The notes under the pieces were generated by a model. That model was not told where the DNA came from. It saw only the letters and a program-made list of their open reading frames with translations, and did not search any database. This document shows positions 17,001 through 25,955 of a stretch of 64,000 nt of DNA, in pieces (position 1 is the stretch's first letter; each line of letters begins with the position of its first letter). Made by a program: the position numbers and the translations under genes. This stretch comes from UBA11986 sp031402435 (GTDB lineage: Bacteria > Bacteroidota > Ignavibacteria > UBA10030 > UBA6906), in NCBI GenBank assembly GCA_031402435.1, contig JANNSJ010000011.1, positions 1 to 64,000 on the forward strand. The letters run 5' to 3'.

Positions 17001-19033
17001 AAACTCTGGCTTCCGATTGCGTACACCGCTTGCACCCGGCGGTCAAGAGCATCATAGGCGTACGTTGTGACATGTCCGTTCTCGTCGGTGACTGAAACAA
17101 CATTATTATTCTGGTCATAGATCAAAAGAACATCATACCCGTAGAGGTTGGTCTTCTTGGTCTGCCTGTCAAGCAGATCGTATAAGTATGTTGTCAGGTT
17201 GCCATTAAAATCAGTCTCGGTGAGTACGTTGCCGTTATTATCGTAGGCGAGTTGCCGCACATGCCCCAGCGGATCGATGACATTAGTGAGCCTGTTTCTG
17301 CCGTCATACGCATACGAAGACATGTTCCCTTTGAAATCAATGCTCTGCCGTATGTTTCCATACTCATCCCGGGTGAATGTCGCTGTCCCTTCTGGTCGTG
17401 TGACTGCGACGAGTCTTTTCAGAGCGTCATATGTGTATGATGTGCTGTGGCCATTCTCATCAATTTCCTGGACAAGATTATCCATACCGCCGTAGAGATA
17501 AATGCGATTGCCGCCAATTGCGTTCGTAGTGGATACTCTTCGATCAAGGGCATCATAGACGTGTGATGTTGTACGACCGTTGGGGTCGGTACATGACGTG
17601 AGGTTGCCCGAATTGTCGTATGCGAAACTCTCCGATCCGATAGGATGCGTAACACCAAGAAGGTTGCCGTTGGCGTCGTATGTGCAGCTCATGGTATTCC
17701 CACGTCCGTCTGTGGCACTCACCATGTTTCCAAACGCATCGTATGTAAATGATTCGGTGACACCCAGCGGCTTGCTTACGCCAAGGAGGTTCCCGTGTAA
17801 GTCGTAGGAGAAGGTGGTTGTGTTTCCTCGTCTGTCGGTAGCGGACGTAACCCTGTTGAACAACGGTTCGTATGACCACGAAGCCGTCTGGCCCAATGCA
17901 TTGGTTTCAGTGAGACGATTCCCCTTGCTATCAAAGGTACAGTCTGTTCCATTGCCATTTGAATTAACGGTTCGGGTGACGTTGTTTTGGGCATCGTATT
18001 GGTATTGCTCGTCCAAGCCGCAGCAACTTCCCTGAATGTGGACGAGTCGATCGGAGCCATCGAATGTAAATGTGGTGCTCTGTACACCACCGGCAACCAG
18101 TTCACTTGCGGTTGTTGTGTGTGCCGCAGGGTTGTATACAATAGAGAGGGTGGTCGGTGGTGTGGCGGAACTTCCCGGTGTGGTAATTGCTGTGACTGCG
18201 CCACTATCATTGAAGGCAATGGCAACTGTGTTGGAGAGTTCATCGGTGAACCCGATAAGCCTGCTGCGCGCATCGTATCGATATTGATAGACGTAGCCCA
18301 TGGGATACGTTACTCGTTTGAGATTCCCGCGTGCATCATACTGATACGAGGTTGTGCGGGGCGGCGATGCGATGGAATCGAGAATGTATGCAAGGTGTCC
18401 GCCGCTCCATCCCAGACGGATACTTCTTCCGTTTGCATCGGTAATGTAGGATGGTTGACCTGACACAAAGCTTGAGAGTGTGATCGTGTTGCCGTTCGGG
18501 TCTTGAATCTTCGTCAACTTTTTGTGTGTTGAATCGTCAAAGAAATATTGCATCCCGTACTTTGTCTGCAACAGGAACTTGCCTGGCGTGTACTCCGAAA
18601 GAGTGCTGAACACTCCAACGGGTGCAATATACCCCCCGACGCTTTCAATGAACTTGTCCTTCCGCCCATCATCACACCGTATCGTTACAACACCGGATGT
18701 TCGTTGGTACATCATATTGAAATTTGTTGTCCATCCCTTGCCGAATCCGAAATCATTCTTCGTAAGACCACTGTTGTACGAATAGGTCACTCCGATAGAA
18801 AGGCTGCGAGACGGAATGACGAGGTCCCTCCGCTGATGGAACAGGTTTCCGGTAAAGCTGTTCACCTCCATGTCGCCGGGACCGGGGATGTTTGGCTTGG
18901 TCATGTTCGCATCAGTTTTTGCACGGAGAGCCATCGCTTCAGACCTTAATCCTTGGATGCTACCTGCCTGACCATTAGTTTTTGCTGTAAAAAGAATCAA
19001 TGATAAAGCAATTATTTTTGATAATGTTTTCAC
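14006..19033 (-). CDS. Large exported Rhs/YD-repeat protein
   Basis: 1675 residues. Signal peptide (MKTLSKIIALSLILFTAKTNGQ), a DUF6531-like opening near residues 50-150 ('GDMEVNSFTGNLFHQRRDLVIPSRSL'-type, with T-x-N-F and YNSG), then more than 30 YD repeats (YDA-x-[GD]-R/N pattern) over about 1100 residues, which build a hollow beta-cage. An Rhs core end follows near residue 1340-1385: YDSFGNVS, DAESGLYYDHARHYNPQLGRYMQQDP, split here by the family's usual GLYY..R.Y.P motif. The canonical DPxG autocleavage site after the core is not present; the sequence reads NNPTNYKQGGPKRL instead. A 285-residue glycine/proline-rich tail follows, with a duplicated segment (see repeat). No known toxin domain, immunity gene, VgrG or Tc partner is adjacent. 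It may be a toxin cage or simply a surface adhesin. Confidence 0.93.
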   Translation of the reverse strand: MKTLSKIIALSLILFTAKTNGQAGSIQGLRSEAMALRAKTDANMTKPNIPGPGDMEVNSFTGNLFHQRRDLVIPSRSLSIGVTYSYNSGLTKNDFGFGKGWTTNFNMMYQRTSGVVTIRCDDGRKDKFIESVGGYIAPVGVFSTLSEYTPGKFLLQTKYGMQYFFDDSTHKKLTKIQDPNGNTITLSSFVSGQPSYITDANGRSIRLGWSGGHLAYILDSIASPPRTTSYQYDARGNLKRVTYPMGYVYQYRYDARSRLIGFTDELSNTVAIAFNDSGAVTAITTPGSSATPPTTLSIVYNPAAHTTTASELVAGGVQSTTFTFDGSDRLVHIQGSCCGLDEQYQYDAQNNVTRTVNSNGNGTDCTFDSKGNRLTETNALGQTASWSYEPLFNRVTSATDRRGNTTTFSYDLHGNLLGVSKPLGVTESFTYDAFGNMVSATDGRGNTMSCTYDANGNLLGVTHPIGSESFAYDNSGNLTSCTDPNGRTTSHVYDALDRRVSTTNAIGGNRIYLYGGMDNLVQEIDENGHSTSYTYDALKRLVAVTRPEGTATFTRDEYGNIRQSIDFKGNMSSYAYDGRNRLTNVIDPLGHVRQLAYDNNGNVLTETDFNGNLTTYLYDLLDRQTKKTNLYGYDVLLIYDQNNNVVSVTDENGHVTTYAYDALDRRVQAVYAIGSQSFSYDNNGNLVSNTDPNGHTTVNTYDANNRLTTSLDPLLHTTGVSYDPAGNVVSITDPNGLTSTHSYDGLHRMVLSVNPMSEATSCTYDGVGNRITCTLPHGNGLSYTYDASNRMTAISDALGLVASYSYDANSNLLTEADANNATTQYVYDPLDRLTSSISPLGQSTLYGYDNNSNIVSTTDATGGTTTYTYDGLNRQISIAFPGGLTTTCSYDGVGNLSSILDGRGNTTSFSRDVMDRLTQILYANGSNRQFIYDPVGNVVSLQDQNANTITYAYDAADRLLSKAFPDGSSHVYAYDNAGRLISAISSGADVTIGYDAADRVLNEVLNGKTTSHSYNVPGRTVTTTYPGGRTVTEEMNPRLLTSSRRSGALSVADYTYDAASRLTSQTNANSSSTSYSYNDNDWMTSVSHNRGPIPLAGFNYAFDNRGYRTSVEKLHRPTNSEKYQYDATTRMTGYREGTLVAGNIPAPLTQTQFVFDAIGNRITSTKDAVQTTYVTNTINAYTSVNGGISLTPAYDGDGNMTSDGGRVFTYDYMDRLTGVLDVATNAVYTYDALGRRIKKVVNGVTTKFFFDGDNVVEERDVADVVTTTYSGASMTRHFGPVTQDYYYHENSLGSIVAMTDDSSRVIDRYEYDSFGNVSIYDSAYVPRSVSAIGNVYMFGGMEYDAESGLYYDHARHYNPQLGRYMQQDPASLLGNAPDLRNGYSYVGNNPTNYKQGGPKRLVNSSFVVSQSGRLSTNLTIERKTPKRDFGDRMKAGLETAGGVLANGIRKGWDGTIKGSPFEGGESGDARKGANEQAAIATLRTLSNTAPGGGVTFDDDWDPQTSAMPGNPIGGLTIKGGRNHGASGARRISYPATGGGVTFEDDWDPQTSAMPGNPIKGISVFGGRGGAIGASNDAKAPPRTNVPIKEFVTLIALGIAPWPGPMAPPMPNIPTSLKKVHNFSAGPGIHPSSDLAVVNRVWPQPGHWSPAESGARLKVWQLMYRAKQGKSGSVHK
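14361..14563. repeat. 65-bp direct duplication inside the Rhs tail
   Basis: Positions 14361-14425 and 14499-14563 are almost identical (about 3 differences in 65), 138 bases (46 codons) apart. They encode GGGVTF[DE]DDWDPQTSA then MPGNPI twice, near residues 1490 and 1536. The near-identity at the DNA level means a recent duplication within the Rhs C-terminal tail. Confidence 0.9.
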
Positions 19034-19633
19034 AATTTTATCCTATGCGGTGATGAGGAGTTTCATGAGTGACATTCCATGGTTGTGAGATTGACAGAAG
19101 AGATTGAAAAGGGACAAGATGTCTCTTGACAAGGCAACGTATACTCGAGGCTTTAGCTGGAAAGAATTGGACTGAATTGACCCGAAACAAACTACGCCTG
19201 CCAGTTTCAAGAAGCAACTGTAGCTACCACGGTGTTTGTACCTCGTGAGAATACGGGTATTCAGTCCACCGTCGGTTTCGGCGGGTCGGGTTGGTCAATG
19301 AAATCCGAGGTACGAGGCCAGATCTACTCTTTCTTCAATCCATGCCCACCAAAATCCGCGCCGTAGTATGTCTCGGTCGCGGAAGGATCGGCGCTAACCG
19401 GAATCCCACAAAAAGCCTACAGCAAAATCAAGCTACTGTACAGAAAGTCGTGAATGCCGGGTTTGAAAATCCATCAGGAGTAAATGGAGTTTAGCAAGAA
19501 AGCCCGGCAAATGTTGCCGAGCCTTTGTTAGAAGCGTCGGTGTCGAAGGGGGATTCATGCGTGGGGGTTGCCTTTGCGCTCTGAGACCTAGCCACAAGGC
19601 GAGATGCAACATCTCACCGACCGTGGGACGTTG
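19034..19633. other. 600-bp gene-free stretch
   Basis: No convincing gene. A 67-codon plus-strand frame (19291-19494) has no ribosome site and no recognisable protein. Small symmetric elements are present: GAATAC-GG-GTATTC near 19249, GTACCTCG near 19237 with its complement CGAGGTAC near 19307, and CGGCAA-ATG-TTGCCG near 19505. It carries the promoter region of the Rhs gene and the 3' end of the next gene; I cannot place a promoter with confidence. Confidence 0.5.
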
Positions 19634-22216
19634 CTACTTCTGTCTCTGTCGCTGAATGATAGCTCCCTGCGGTAACACGAGCTTCCCGTTCTGATTCACC
19701 TTCACCCAGTATCCGCGCATCGGATCGATCGATGTGGCAGATCCATATCCTGTGATACCGTAACCGATATATGACGAGGCGACAATGCCTCCTGGTATCT
19801 GGATGATACTTCCCACAGGCACTGATGTGCTGATCGAACCTATGATGTTCCAGCCCTGAATGACATCGATCGTGTCTGATGTTATTGTGCCACCTGTCAG
19901 TGACAACAATTGTGTCGATGGGAACTTCAACCAATATCCCACGCCGTAATCCAACGTGTCGTCGTTGACATACCCTATAGGTGTGTAGGCAAACGCATTC
20001 GACGTCGATGTCGAAAATACCACCGTCTTGCGCCGGTCGGCGACATTCACCGGTACGGACAAGATATTCCAACCCGACTGTGCCGTGGAAGCCACGACAT
20101 TCCCCGCATCGTACACAATCTGAAACTGTGGTATCTGATCATCACTGATCACCAGCGAATCCTGTTGCTTCATATTCACCAGGAAGAATGCCCCCGCCGG
20201 GCCATCACGCAATGTGAATGTTCCTGCCGGCAACTCCAGACGGTTCCACTTCAACACAAACGGATACCCACCGCCCCCCGCTTGCAGCTTCCCTGTGTAG
20301 ATCACCTGTTGGTGTGTACCACCGAGCGTATCACGTATGTCTCGTTCTGTGCCCAGTGTACCTGCAATCTGCCACCGGACATCCAACACGCCAGTAGGAG
20401 GAAGTGGCGGCAATTCAAATTCTCCAAACGAAGCATCAATCCCATCGGTTGCACTCATACCGGTGCCGTACTCAAGACTATCCAACTCACCCCCGTTGTC
20501 ACGGAGATACATCTTTGTGAGAAGTGAAAAACCCGGACTGATGTTGAACACACCATTGCTTGAATCCCTCACGGCTGGAGTACTCACGCTTGAAACCCGG
20601 ATACGGGCAGACGAAGTGACCGGACCTGTTACCGTCCACACCTCCGTGCCATCGTTTGCCGTGCTCGCGTAGAGCGTCTCGTAACTCGACCCACCATTTC
20701 GTGAAAGCTCAACTTTGACATTTCCAGAGAGGTTCAAGGAAGACCATTGGATGTTTTGCAGTGTGGTGTTCTGCCAATTCTCTCCACCATTGGGTGCAGT
20801 CACCGTGACGGATGCGGCAGGACTCGCTACACCATAAATGAATTGGAATGACTGCGGGCTTTGAGTGGTGTTGAACTCGTCTCGCGTTGTCACATACCAG
20901 GTATACTGACTCCCCGCTTGCAGGTTTCCAAGAGCAGAGAAGACCGCCACGCTGTCGTTCGCACGCCACGTGGTGTCCAGTGCGGGACCGGTGAGCCTCA
21001 CATCATACCAATGTGGATCTTTGGAGAGGTTCGCCGACTTCGTCCACCGGAATGAGACAGGGTTTCCGGTCGCCGTGGTTTCATTCATCGCCGGTTGCAA
21101 CAATGTTACAGGGACTCGCGGTGCAAGATCAGAGAAGCTGAAAACCCACAGCCCATTCTGCATATCACCACCGACGACTTTTCCCGATGGAAAGTATGGA
21201 TAGATTCCCCACATCCCTTCATACCCACCGGACGGTTGAGTTGATGTGTCGTACGACCCGGCGAGTACAGGTGAAGCAGGATTGGTGATGTTCACGACAA
21301 CCGCGCCGCGCGTATACCACGCAACATACGCGTAATCGCCGCGGATGGTGATGTTATGTTCGATATCTGTTGGCGATGGCGTGAACGTGGTTGTTGGCGA
21401 CGAAGGAATGGTGGGGAGATTCTGAATGTTCCAGAACTTGAGAGTCTTTGCGGTTGTACCGATTTCATCAGTAGTGATGACGTAACGCCTGTCCTTCGTC
21501 ACCCAGGCATTATGAGTGCCGGAACCCGTATAGGTGATTTGCCCGATCGGAACAATGCTGGACTTGTTTCTCGCATCGGCAATGTAGACCCCACCTCCGG
21601 AATAGATGGCAGAGCCGTAGATCGTGTCACGCAGAACATACGTATCGTGAAAGTAGCTCGGGCTATACTCTCCAACAAATACAGGATTCGTCGGATCGGC
21701 ACGAAGATCAAAGATCACCGTTCCGCGCTGGAACTGCGTCCCCCAGTTTGCGCAACCGTTCAGATAGAGGAAACCATCAGCAATGGTGACTGTGTGTGAC
21801 TTCGCTGTGTTCTTCGTACTCTGCGTGTAGACAAACGTGCTGACAAGATGAACACTATCCGGAAGGTAGGAAAGATCGACGATTTGAGTTCCACTTCCTG
21901 AAGCCTCTGTGACAATGTAGGCATACTGACGGTACGTCTTCATCTCGCGCCAACTGCTTGCCGGGCCGGGGACGAACCCGACCTGATGGACATTCCCAAT
22001 GTTGGTAATATCAATGAAAGATGTGCCGGCTTGTTGGCCGGAACTGCCATTGCAGCCAAGCAGCGCATACTCACGTCCGTTCGGAGCAGTGTAACCCCAA
22101 ATGGCAGCGTAGCCGCCACCCGGCTTGACGTTGAGATGCCGCAACGTATCAAGGGATTGGCCCGAAACAATACCTGATGTGAGCACCAGGGCAACGAGAA
22201 GGATTTTATGTATCAC
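19634..22216 (-). CDS. Choice-of-anchor B family secreted protein with Ig-like and WN..GYW modules
   Basis: 860 residues from a GTG at 22216 with AGGGAG 5 bases upstream; earlier codons do not look like protein. Signal peptide (IHKILLVALVLTSGIVSGQ). Residues 20-390 match the choice-of-anchor B domain, with LVIVD-like blades: GYAAIWGYTAPNGREYALLG, 'GTSFIDITN', 'AKSHTVTIADGFLYLNGC'. A fibronectin-like domain follows (VPVTLLQPAMNE ... FRWTKSANLSKDPH), then an Ig-like 'APNGGENWQ' domain, a region with ELPPLPPTGVLDVRW, and two WN..GYW modules like those of the gene at 12746. There is no NYPNPFNP sorting domain; the protein ends QGAIIQRQRQK. It is the largest of three tandem homologues and the only one without the sorting domain. 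Confidence 0.88.
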   Translation of the reverse strand: MIHKILLVALVLTSGIVSGQSLDTLRHLNVKPGGGYAAIWGYTAPNGREYALLGCNGSSGQQAGTSFIDITNIGNVHQVGFVPGPASSWREMKTYRQYAYIVTEASGSGTQIVDLSYLPDSVHLVSTFVYTQSTKNTAKSHTVTIADGFLYLNGCANWGTQFQRGTVIFDLRADPTNPVFVGEYSPSYFHDTYVLRDTIYGSAIYSGGGVYIADARNKSSIVPIGQITYTGSGTHNAWVTKDRRYVITTDEIGTTAKTLKFWNIQNLPTIPSSPTTTFTPSPTDIEHNITIRGDYAYVAWYTRGAVVVNITNPASPVLAGSYDTSTQPSGGYEGMWGIYPYFPSGKVVGGDMQNGLWVFSFSDLAPRVPVTLLQPAMNETTATGNPVSFRWTKSANLSKDPHWYDVRLTGPALDTTWRANDSVAVFSALGNLQAGSQYTWYVTTRDEFNTTQSPQSFQFIYGVASPAASVTVTAPNGGENWQNTTLQNIQWSSLNLSGNVKVELSRNGGSSYETLYASTANDGTEVWTVTGPVTSSARIRVSSVSTPAVRDSSNGVFNISPGFSLLTKMYLRDNGGELDSLEYGTGMSATDGIDASFGEFELPPLPPTGVLDVRWQIAGTLGTERDIRDTLGGTHQQVIYTGKLQAGGGGYPFVLKWNRLELPAGTFTLRDGPAGAFFLVNMKQQDSLVISDDQIPQFQIVYDAGNVVASTAQSGWNILSVPVNVADRRKTVVFSTSTSNAFAYTPIGYVNDDTLDYGVGYWLKFPSTQLLSLTGGTITSDTIDVIQGWNIIGSISTSVPVGSIIQIPGGIVASSYIGYGITGYGSATSIDPMRGYWVKVNQNGKLVLPQGAIIQRQRQK

Positions 22217-22322
22217 ACAACTCCCTTTGAGTATGAGATAAGAATGAAAAAGAACCCGTTGCACACAGCGTGGAAGATCGCAGATCATTCAGCATCCCCG
22301 TGGTAGAGACTCTTGTGAACCG

Positions 22323-24023
22323 CTATTTAAGTAGCACCATCTTCCTGATTTCAGTAAAACCACCCGGTGCTGAGATTCTGTAAAAATACACGCCGCTCGG
22401 AAGCAACCCGCCATCAAACCGCGCTTCATACTTTCCGGCCGCCCGTATATCATTCACCAGCGAGACAACTTCCTCGCCGAGCAAGTTGAGAACTTTCAGA
22501 GTGACATGCCCCGATGACGGAATGTTGTATCGTATCACTGTTGCAGGGTTGAAGGGATTGGGATAGTTCTGAGAAAGACTGAACTCGTACGTGGGCCCTG
22601 CATGATCACCAGCGCCCGTGGTCAAGCCCCGCACGATACGGAAAGAATCCGGGCTTGCCGTTGTATTCCATTCATCGCGGGTAATTACCGACCACCAGTA
22701 CGTTTGGCCAGCTTGCAGTCCGGCAAGATTGTTGAAGACACTTACGCTGTCATCGGCCCGCCAAGTTGTATCAACACCCGGTCCGCGCAACCGTACCTCA
22801 TAATAGTGTGGATCCTTGCTCAAGTCCGCCGACTTCGTCCAACGGAACGTTGCGGAAGATCCGTTTGCCGTATCGCCATTCGTAGGCTGGAGAAGCGTCA
22901 CCGGCACCCGTGGGGCCAGGCCGGAGAACCGGAACACCCACAAGCCATTCGTGCCATCTCCCATCACGATTTTGCCGGATGGAAAATACGGGTATACACC
23001 CCAGTCGAGAGCGTTTGATCCGGCAATTTGATAGCCAGCGGCAAGCGTGGGCAGAAGTGGATTAGTGACGTCAACAACCTGAAGACCACGGCCACTGTAC
23101 CATACTGAATAGGCAAAATCCCCACGCACGGTCACATTGTGTACAACGATACTTGGATTCACAGTAAACGCGACTGACGTGGTAGGTATGGTGGGAAGGT
23201 TACTAATGTCCCAGATGTGGAGTTGCTTCGGGCTGATAGCCCCAATCTCGTCGGTCGTGATTACATATCGCCGGTCCTTGGTCACCCATGAATTATGGGT
23301 TCCGGAACCTGTGTAAGCAATCTTGCCGATGGTTTGTATGCTGGTCTTGTTTCTTGCATCAGCAATATACACTCCCCCGTTCGCATAGACTGCGGAAGCG
23401 AAGATAGTGTCCCGAAGAACATAGCTATCATGAATATAATCCGGACTGTACTCGCCAATGAACTGCGGGTTGGTCGGGTCACTGCGGAGATCGAAGATGA
23501 CCATACCATGTTGAGCTGTTGCAGTTCCCCAGTTCGCGCAACCGTTCAGATACATGTACCCATCGGTGATGGTGATTGTGTGGGATTTCGAAGTGTTATG
23601 GGTGGCATCCTTCGTGTAAACGAACGTACGCACCAGGTGCGCACTGTCGGGAAGAAAGGAAAGATCAATGATCTGTGTACCACTTCCGGAAGCTTCAGTC
23701 ACAACGTATGCATAGTGACTGTAGGTTTTCATTTCCCGCCAGGTACTCGCAGATCCCGGAATAAATGATACTTGATGCACATTAGCATCGTCAGTAATAT
23801 CGACGATTGAGGTTCCGGGAGTTCGTCCGGCACTGCCATTGCACCCAAGAATGGCGTACTCTCTTCCATCCGGCGCGGTGTATCCCCAGATGGCGGAGTA
23901 TCCTCCCCCTGGAATAGGGTTTATATGTCGCAGAGTATCAATCGTATACTGAGAATAGACTGCTGAAGGCGCAAACATTAAAAAAACTGCAATCGAAGAA
24001 CAAAGCAGGCAAAACTTTCGCAT
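22323..24023 (-). CDS. Choice-of-anchor B family protein with T9SS sorting domain
   Basis: 566 residues from the ATG at 24023, with GGGGAG 7 bases upstream; the frame opens at 24101. Signal peptide (MRKFCLLCSSIAVFLMFAPSAVYSQ in effect), then a choice-of-anchor B domain nearly collinear with the upstream and downstream paralogues (GYSAIWGYTAPDGREYAILG, 'KSHTITITDGYMYLNGC', GSGTHNSWVTKDRRYVITTDE in pieces). A fibronectin-like domain and a type A sorting domain follow (SQNYPNPFNPATVIRYNIP ... IRKMVLLK). Role unknown; such proteins are predicted surface beta-propellers. It is 98 bases downstream of a homologue of identical length (566 residues), so a tandem duplication. Confidence 0.9.
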   Translation of the reverse strand: MRKFCLLCSSIAVFLMFAPSAVYSQYTIDTLRHINPIPGGGYSAIWGYTAPDGREYAILGCNGSAGRTPGTSIVDITDDANVHQVSFIPGSASTWREMKTYSHYAYVVTEASGSGTQIIDLSFLPDSAHLVRTFVYTKDATHNTSKSHTITITDGYMYLNGCANWGTATAQHGMVIFDLRSDPTNPQFIGEYSPDYIHDSYVLRDTIFASAVYANGGVYIADARNKTSIQTIGKIAYTGSGTHNSWVTKDRRYVITTDEIGAISPKQLHIWDISNLPTIPTTSVAFTVNPSIVVHNVTVRGDFAYSVWYSGRGLQVVDVTNPLLPTLAAGYQIAGSNALDWGVYPYFPSGKIVMGDGTNGLWVFRFSGLAPRVPVTLLQPTNGDTANGSSATFRWTKSADLSKDPHYYEVRLRGPGVDTTWRADDSVSVFNNLAGLQAGQTYWWSVITRDEWNTTASPDSFRIVRGLTTGAGDHAGPTYEFSLSQNYPNPFNPATVIRYNIPSSGHVTLKVLNLLGEEVVSLVNDIRAAGKYEARFDGGLLPSGVYFYRISAPGGFTEIRKMVLLK

Positions 24024-24110
24024 GGTATCTCCCCGTTTGGTAAAAGAGTCGTATGAACGCCGCAGGCAATGGCTTGGCTTCTCAGGAACGCAAAGCATCA
24101 AGATCGAATG

Positions 24111-25811
24111 CTATCTCAGCAACACCATCTTCCTTGCTGCTGAATAACCCGATGACGTCACAATTTTGTAGATGTAGATGCCGCTGGGCAATGATTTCGT
24201 CTCGAAGCGCACTTCATGCTCGCCTGCTGCACGCACATCATCGACGAGGGTTTCAACTTCTTCGCCGAGCAGATTCACCACCTTCAATGTGACACGACCT
24301 GAGACGGGCAACTGGAAGCGTATGATTGTGGAGGGATTGAAGGGATTGGGATAATTCTGCGCAAGGGAGAACGTCGTGGGGAACGTCCCTCCTGTTGGAA
24401 CATCGGTCACTGGCGCTCGATACACAAACCGGAACGTATCCTGGCTTGAAACCGATGTGAACTCATCCTTGATCCAGAGATGCCATCGGTACGTTTGGTT
24501 GTTTTGATAGCCCGGAAGTATCGGGACCGTCAAACTTGTATCGCGTTGCTTTGCAAGAAGTGTATCAACACCCGGCCCGACAATATGCACCCGGTAGTAG
24601 TGCGGGTCTTCCGACTGGCTTGCTGCTTGTCGCCATTGAAACGTTCGCGGCAAGGTTTGCGTGACAGTGTCGCCATTGAGAGGCAGTAGAAGCGGTGAAC
24701 GGGTTCGAGGAATCAATCCGCTGAATCTCATCACATACAAACCTGTCTGCGTGTCGGAAGCGATCCATCTGCCTGATGGAAAATATGGGAACACTCCCCA
24801 GCATCCGGCATAACTGGCGCTCAAGCCGCCGCCGCGATAGGTATTGAATGTGCCGGCATTAATAATGGACGTTGGGGTGTGTACGTCAGCAACGAAGACA
24901 CCGGCTTTATAGTGTGCCATGTAGGCGTAGTTTCCCCGACCATGCACGTTGTGGATGATGGTCGTGGGGGAAGGTTGGAATGGCGTCTGTTGTGAAAATG
25001 TTGGGAGGTTTTGAATGTCCCACACCTTCAAACTCTTTGCCGTCGATCCAATCTCATCTGTTGTAAATACATACTTCCCGCCAATCGACAGCCAGGCATT
25101 GTGTGTACCTGACCCTGTATAGGAAATCAGACCAAGCTGCACCGGCGCTGCCTTGTTTGCAACATTCAGCACATAGCATCCCTGCCCATTAATGGCAGCA
25201 GCAAGCATAGTATCGTTGCGCACGTAAGAGTCGTGGACGTATGCGGTTTGAAACTGTCCAACATACACCGGATTTACAGGATCAGTGAGACTGTAAATTG
25301 TTGTCCCTGTGGAACTACCTCCATTAAGATAGAGATAGCCATCGGCAACAGTGACGGTGTGACTTTGAGCGACGTTTCTCGGACCAATCGTAAACGCAGT
25401 GCGAACCAGACGAGCCGAATCAGGAAGATACTGAAGATCAATGATCTGCAACCCCATAGCGGAATTTTCACTCACGGCATACGCGTAGTGTCCCCACACT
25501 TTCAGTTCCTTCCACTCACTGTTCGAACCGGGAACGAATGCAACTTCACGAATGGGTGAGGCGTCAAGGTCAACAATGGAAGTACCCTGATAGCAACCAA
25601 GCAGTGCATACTCGTGACCATCAGGGGCGACATATCCCCAACAACTCGCATAGTAGAATCCGTAACTGGATCCCGGAACACTGTGACGGGGATTCAATGA
25701 ATCAATGGCGGTGACACCGTTCTGGGCGTTTGCAAAGGAACCAATGAATGTGCATGCAACGAGTGCGAGGAAGGCTTTCCGCAAGAACAGGGTACCAATC
25801 GTGTTCACCAT
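24111..25811 (-). CDS. Choice-of-anchor B family protein with T9SS sorting domain
   Basis: 566 residues from the ATG at 25811 (GAGG just upstream; the next codon GTG is an alternative). Signal peptide MVNTIGTLFLRKAFLALVAC to FANAQ. Its choice-of-anchor B domain is the most divergent of the three: ASCWGYVAPDGHEYALLG, 'AQSHTVTVADGYLYLNGG', SGTHNAWLSIGGKYVFTTDE in part. It carries a fibronectin-like domain and a type A sorting domain (AQNYPNPFNPSTIIRFQLP ... ARKMVLLR). First of the three homologues in transcription order. Predicted exported propeller; ligand unknown. Confidence 0.9.
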   Translation of the reverse strand: MVNTIGTLFLRKAFLALVACTFIGSFANAQNGVTAIDSLNPRHSVPGSSYGFYYASCWGYVAPDGHEYALLGCYQGTSIVDLDASPIREVAFVPGSNSEWKELKVWGHYAYAVSENSAMGLQIIDLQYLPDSARLVRTAFTIGPRNVAQSHTVTVADGYLYLNGGSSTGTTIYSLTDPVNPVYVGQFQTAYVHDSYVRNDTMLAAAINGQGCYVLNVANKAAPVQLGLISYTGSGTHNAWLSIGGKYVFTTDEIGSTAKSLKVWDIQNLPTFSQQTPFQPSPTTIIHNVHGRGNYAYMAHYKAGVFVADVHTPTSIINAGTFNTYRGGGLSASYAGCWGVFPYFPSGRWIASDTQTGLYVMRFSGLIPRTRSPLLLPLNGDTVTQTLPRTFQWRQAASQSEDPHYYRVHIVGPGVDTLLAKQRDTSLTVPILPGYQNNQTYRWHLWIKDEFTSVSSQDTFRFVYRAPVTDVPTGGTFPTTFSLAQNYPNPFNPSTIIRFQLPVSGRVTLKVVNLLGEEVETLVDDVRAAGEHEVRFETKSLPSGIYIYKIVTSSGYSAARKMVLLR

Positions 25812-25955
25812 AACCTCAACGTGTATGTGAATGAACTGAAAATAAATTGTCAGCGAGGCAACATCATAAATCAAGTTTGGATAACACCGTCGGTATCCAA
25901 TCTAAAGAAATACATACCGCCAGTCAATGCCTGAGTTGCATGCACCGGTTCTCTT

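Noticed and set aside
14006..19033. CRISPR-like periodicity in the Rhs gene
   Set aside because: The repeats are in-frame protein repeats (YD units) with divergent DNA, not identical direct repeats with spacers.
19291..19494. 67-codon plus-strand frame in the 600-bp gap
   Set aside because: No ribosome site, atypical composition, no recognisable protein; left as non-coding.
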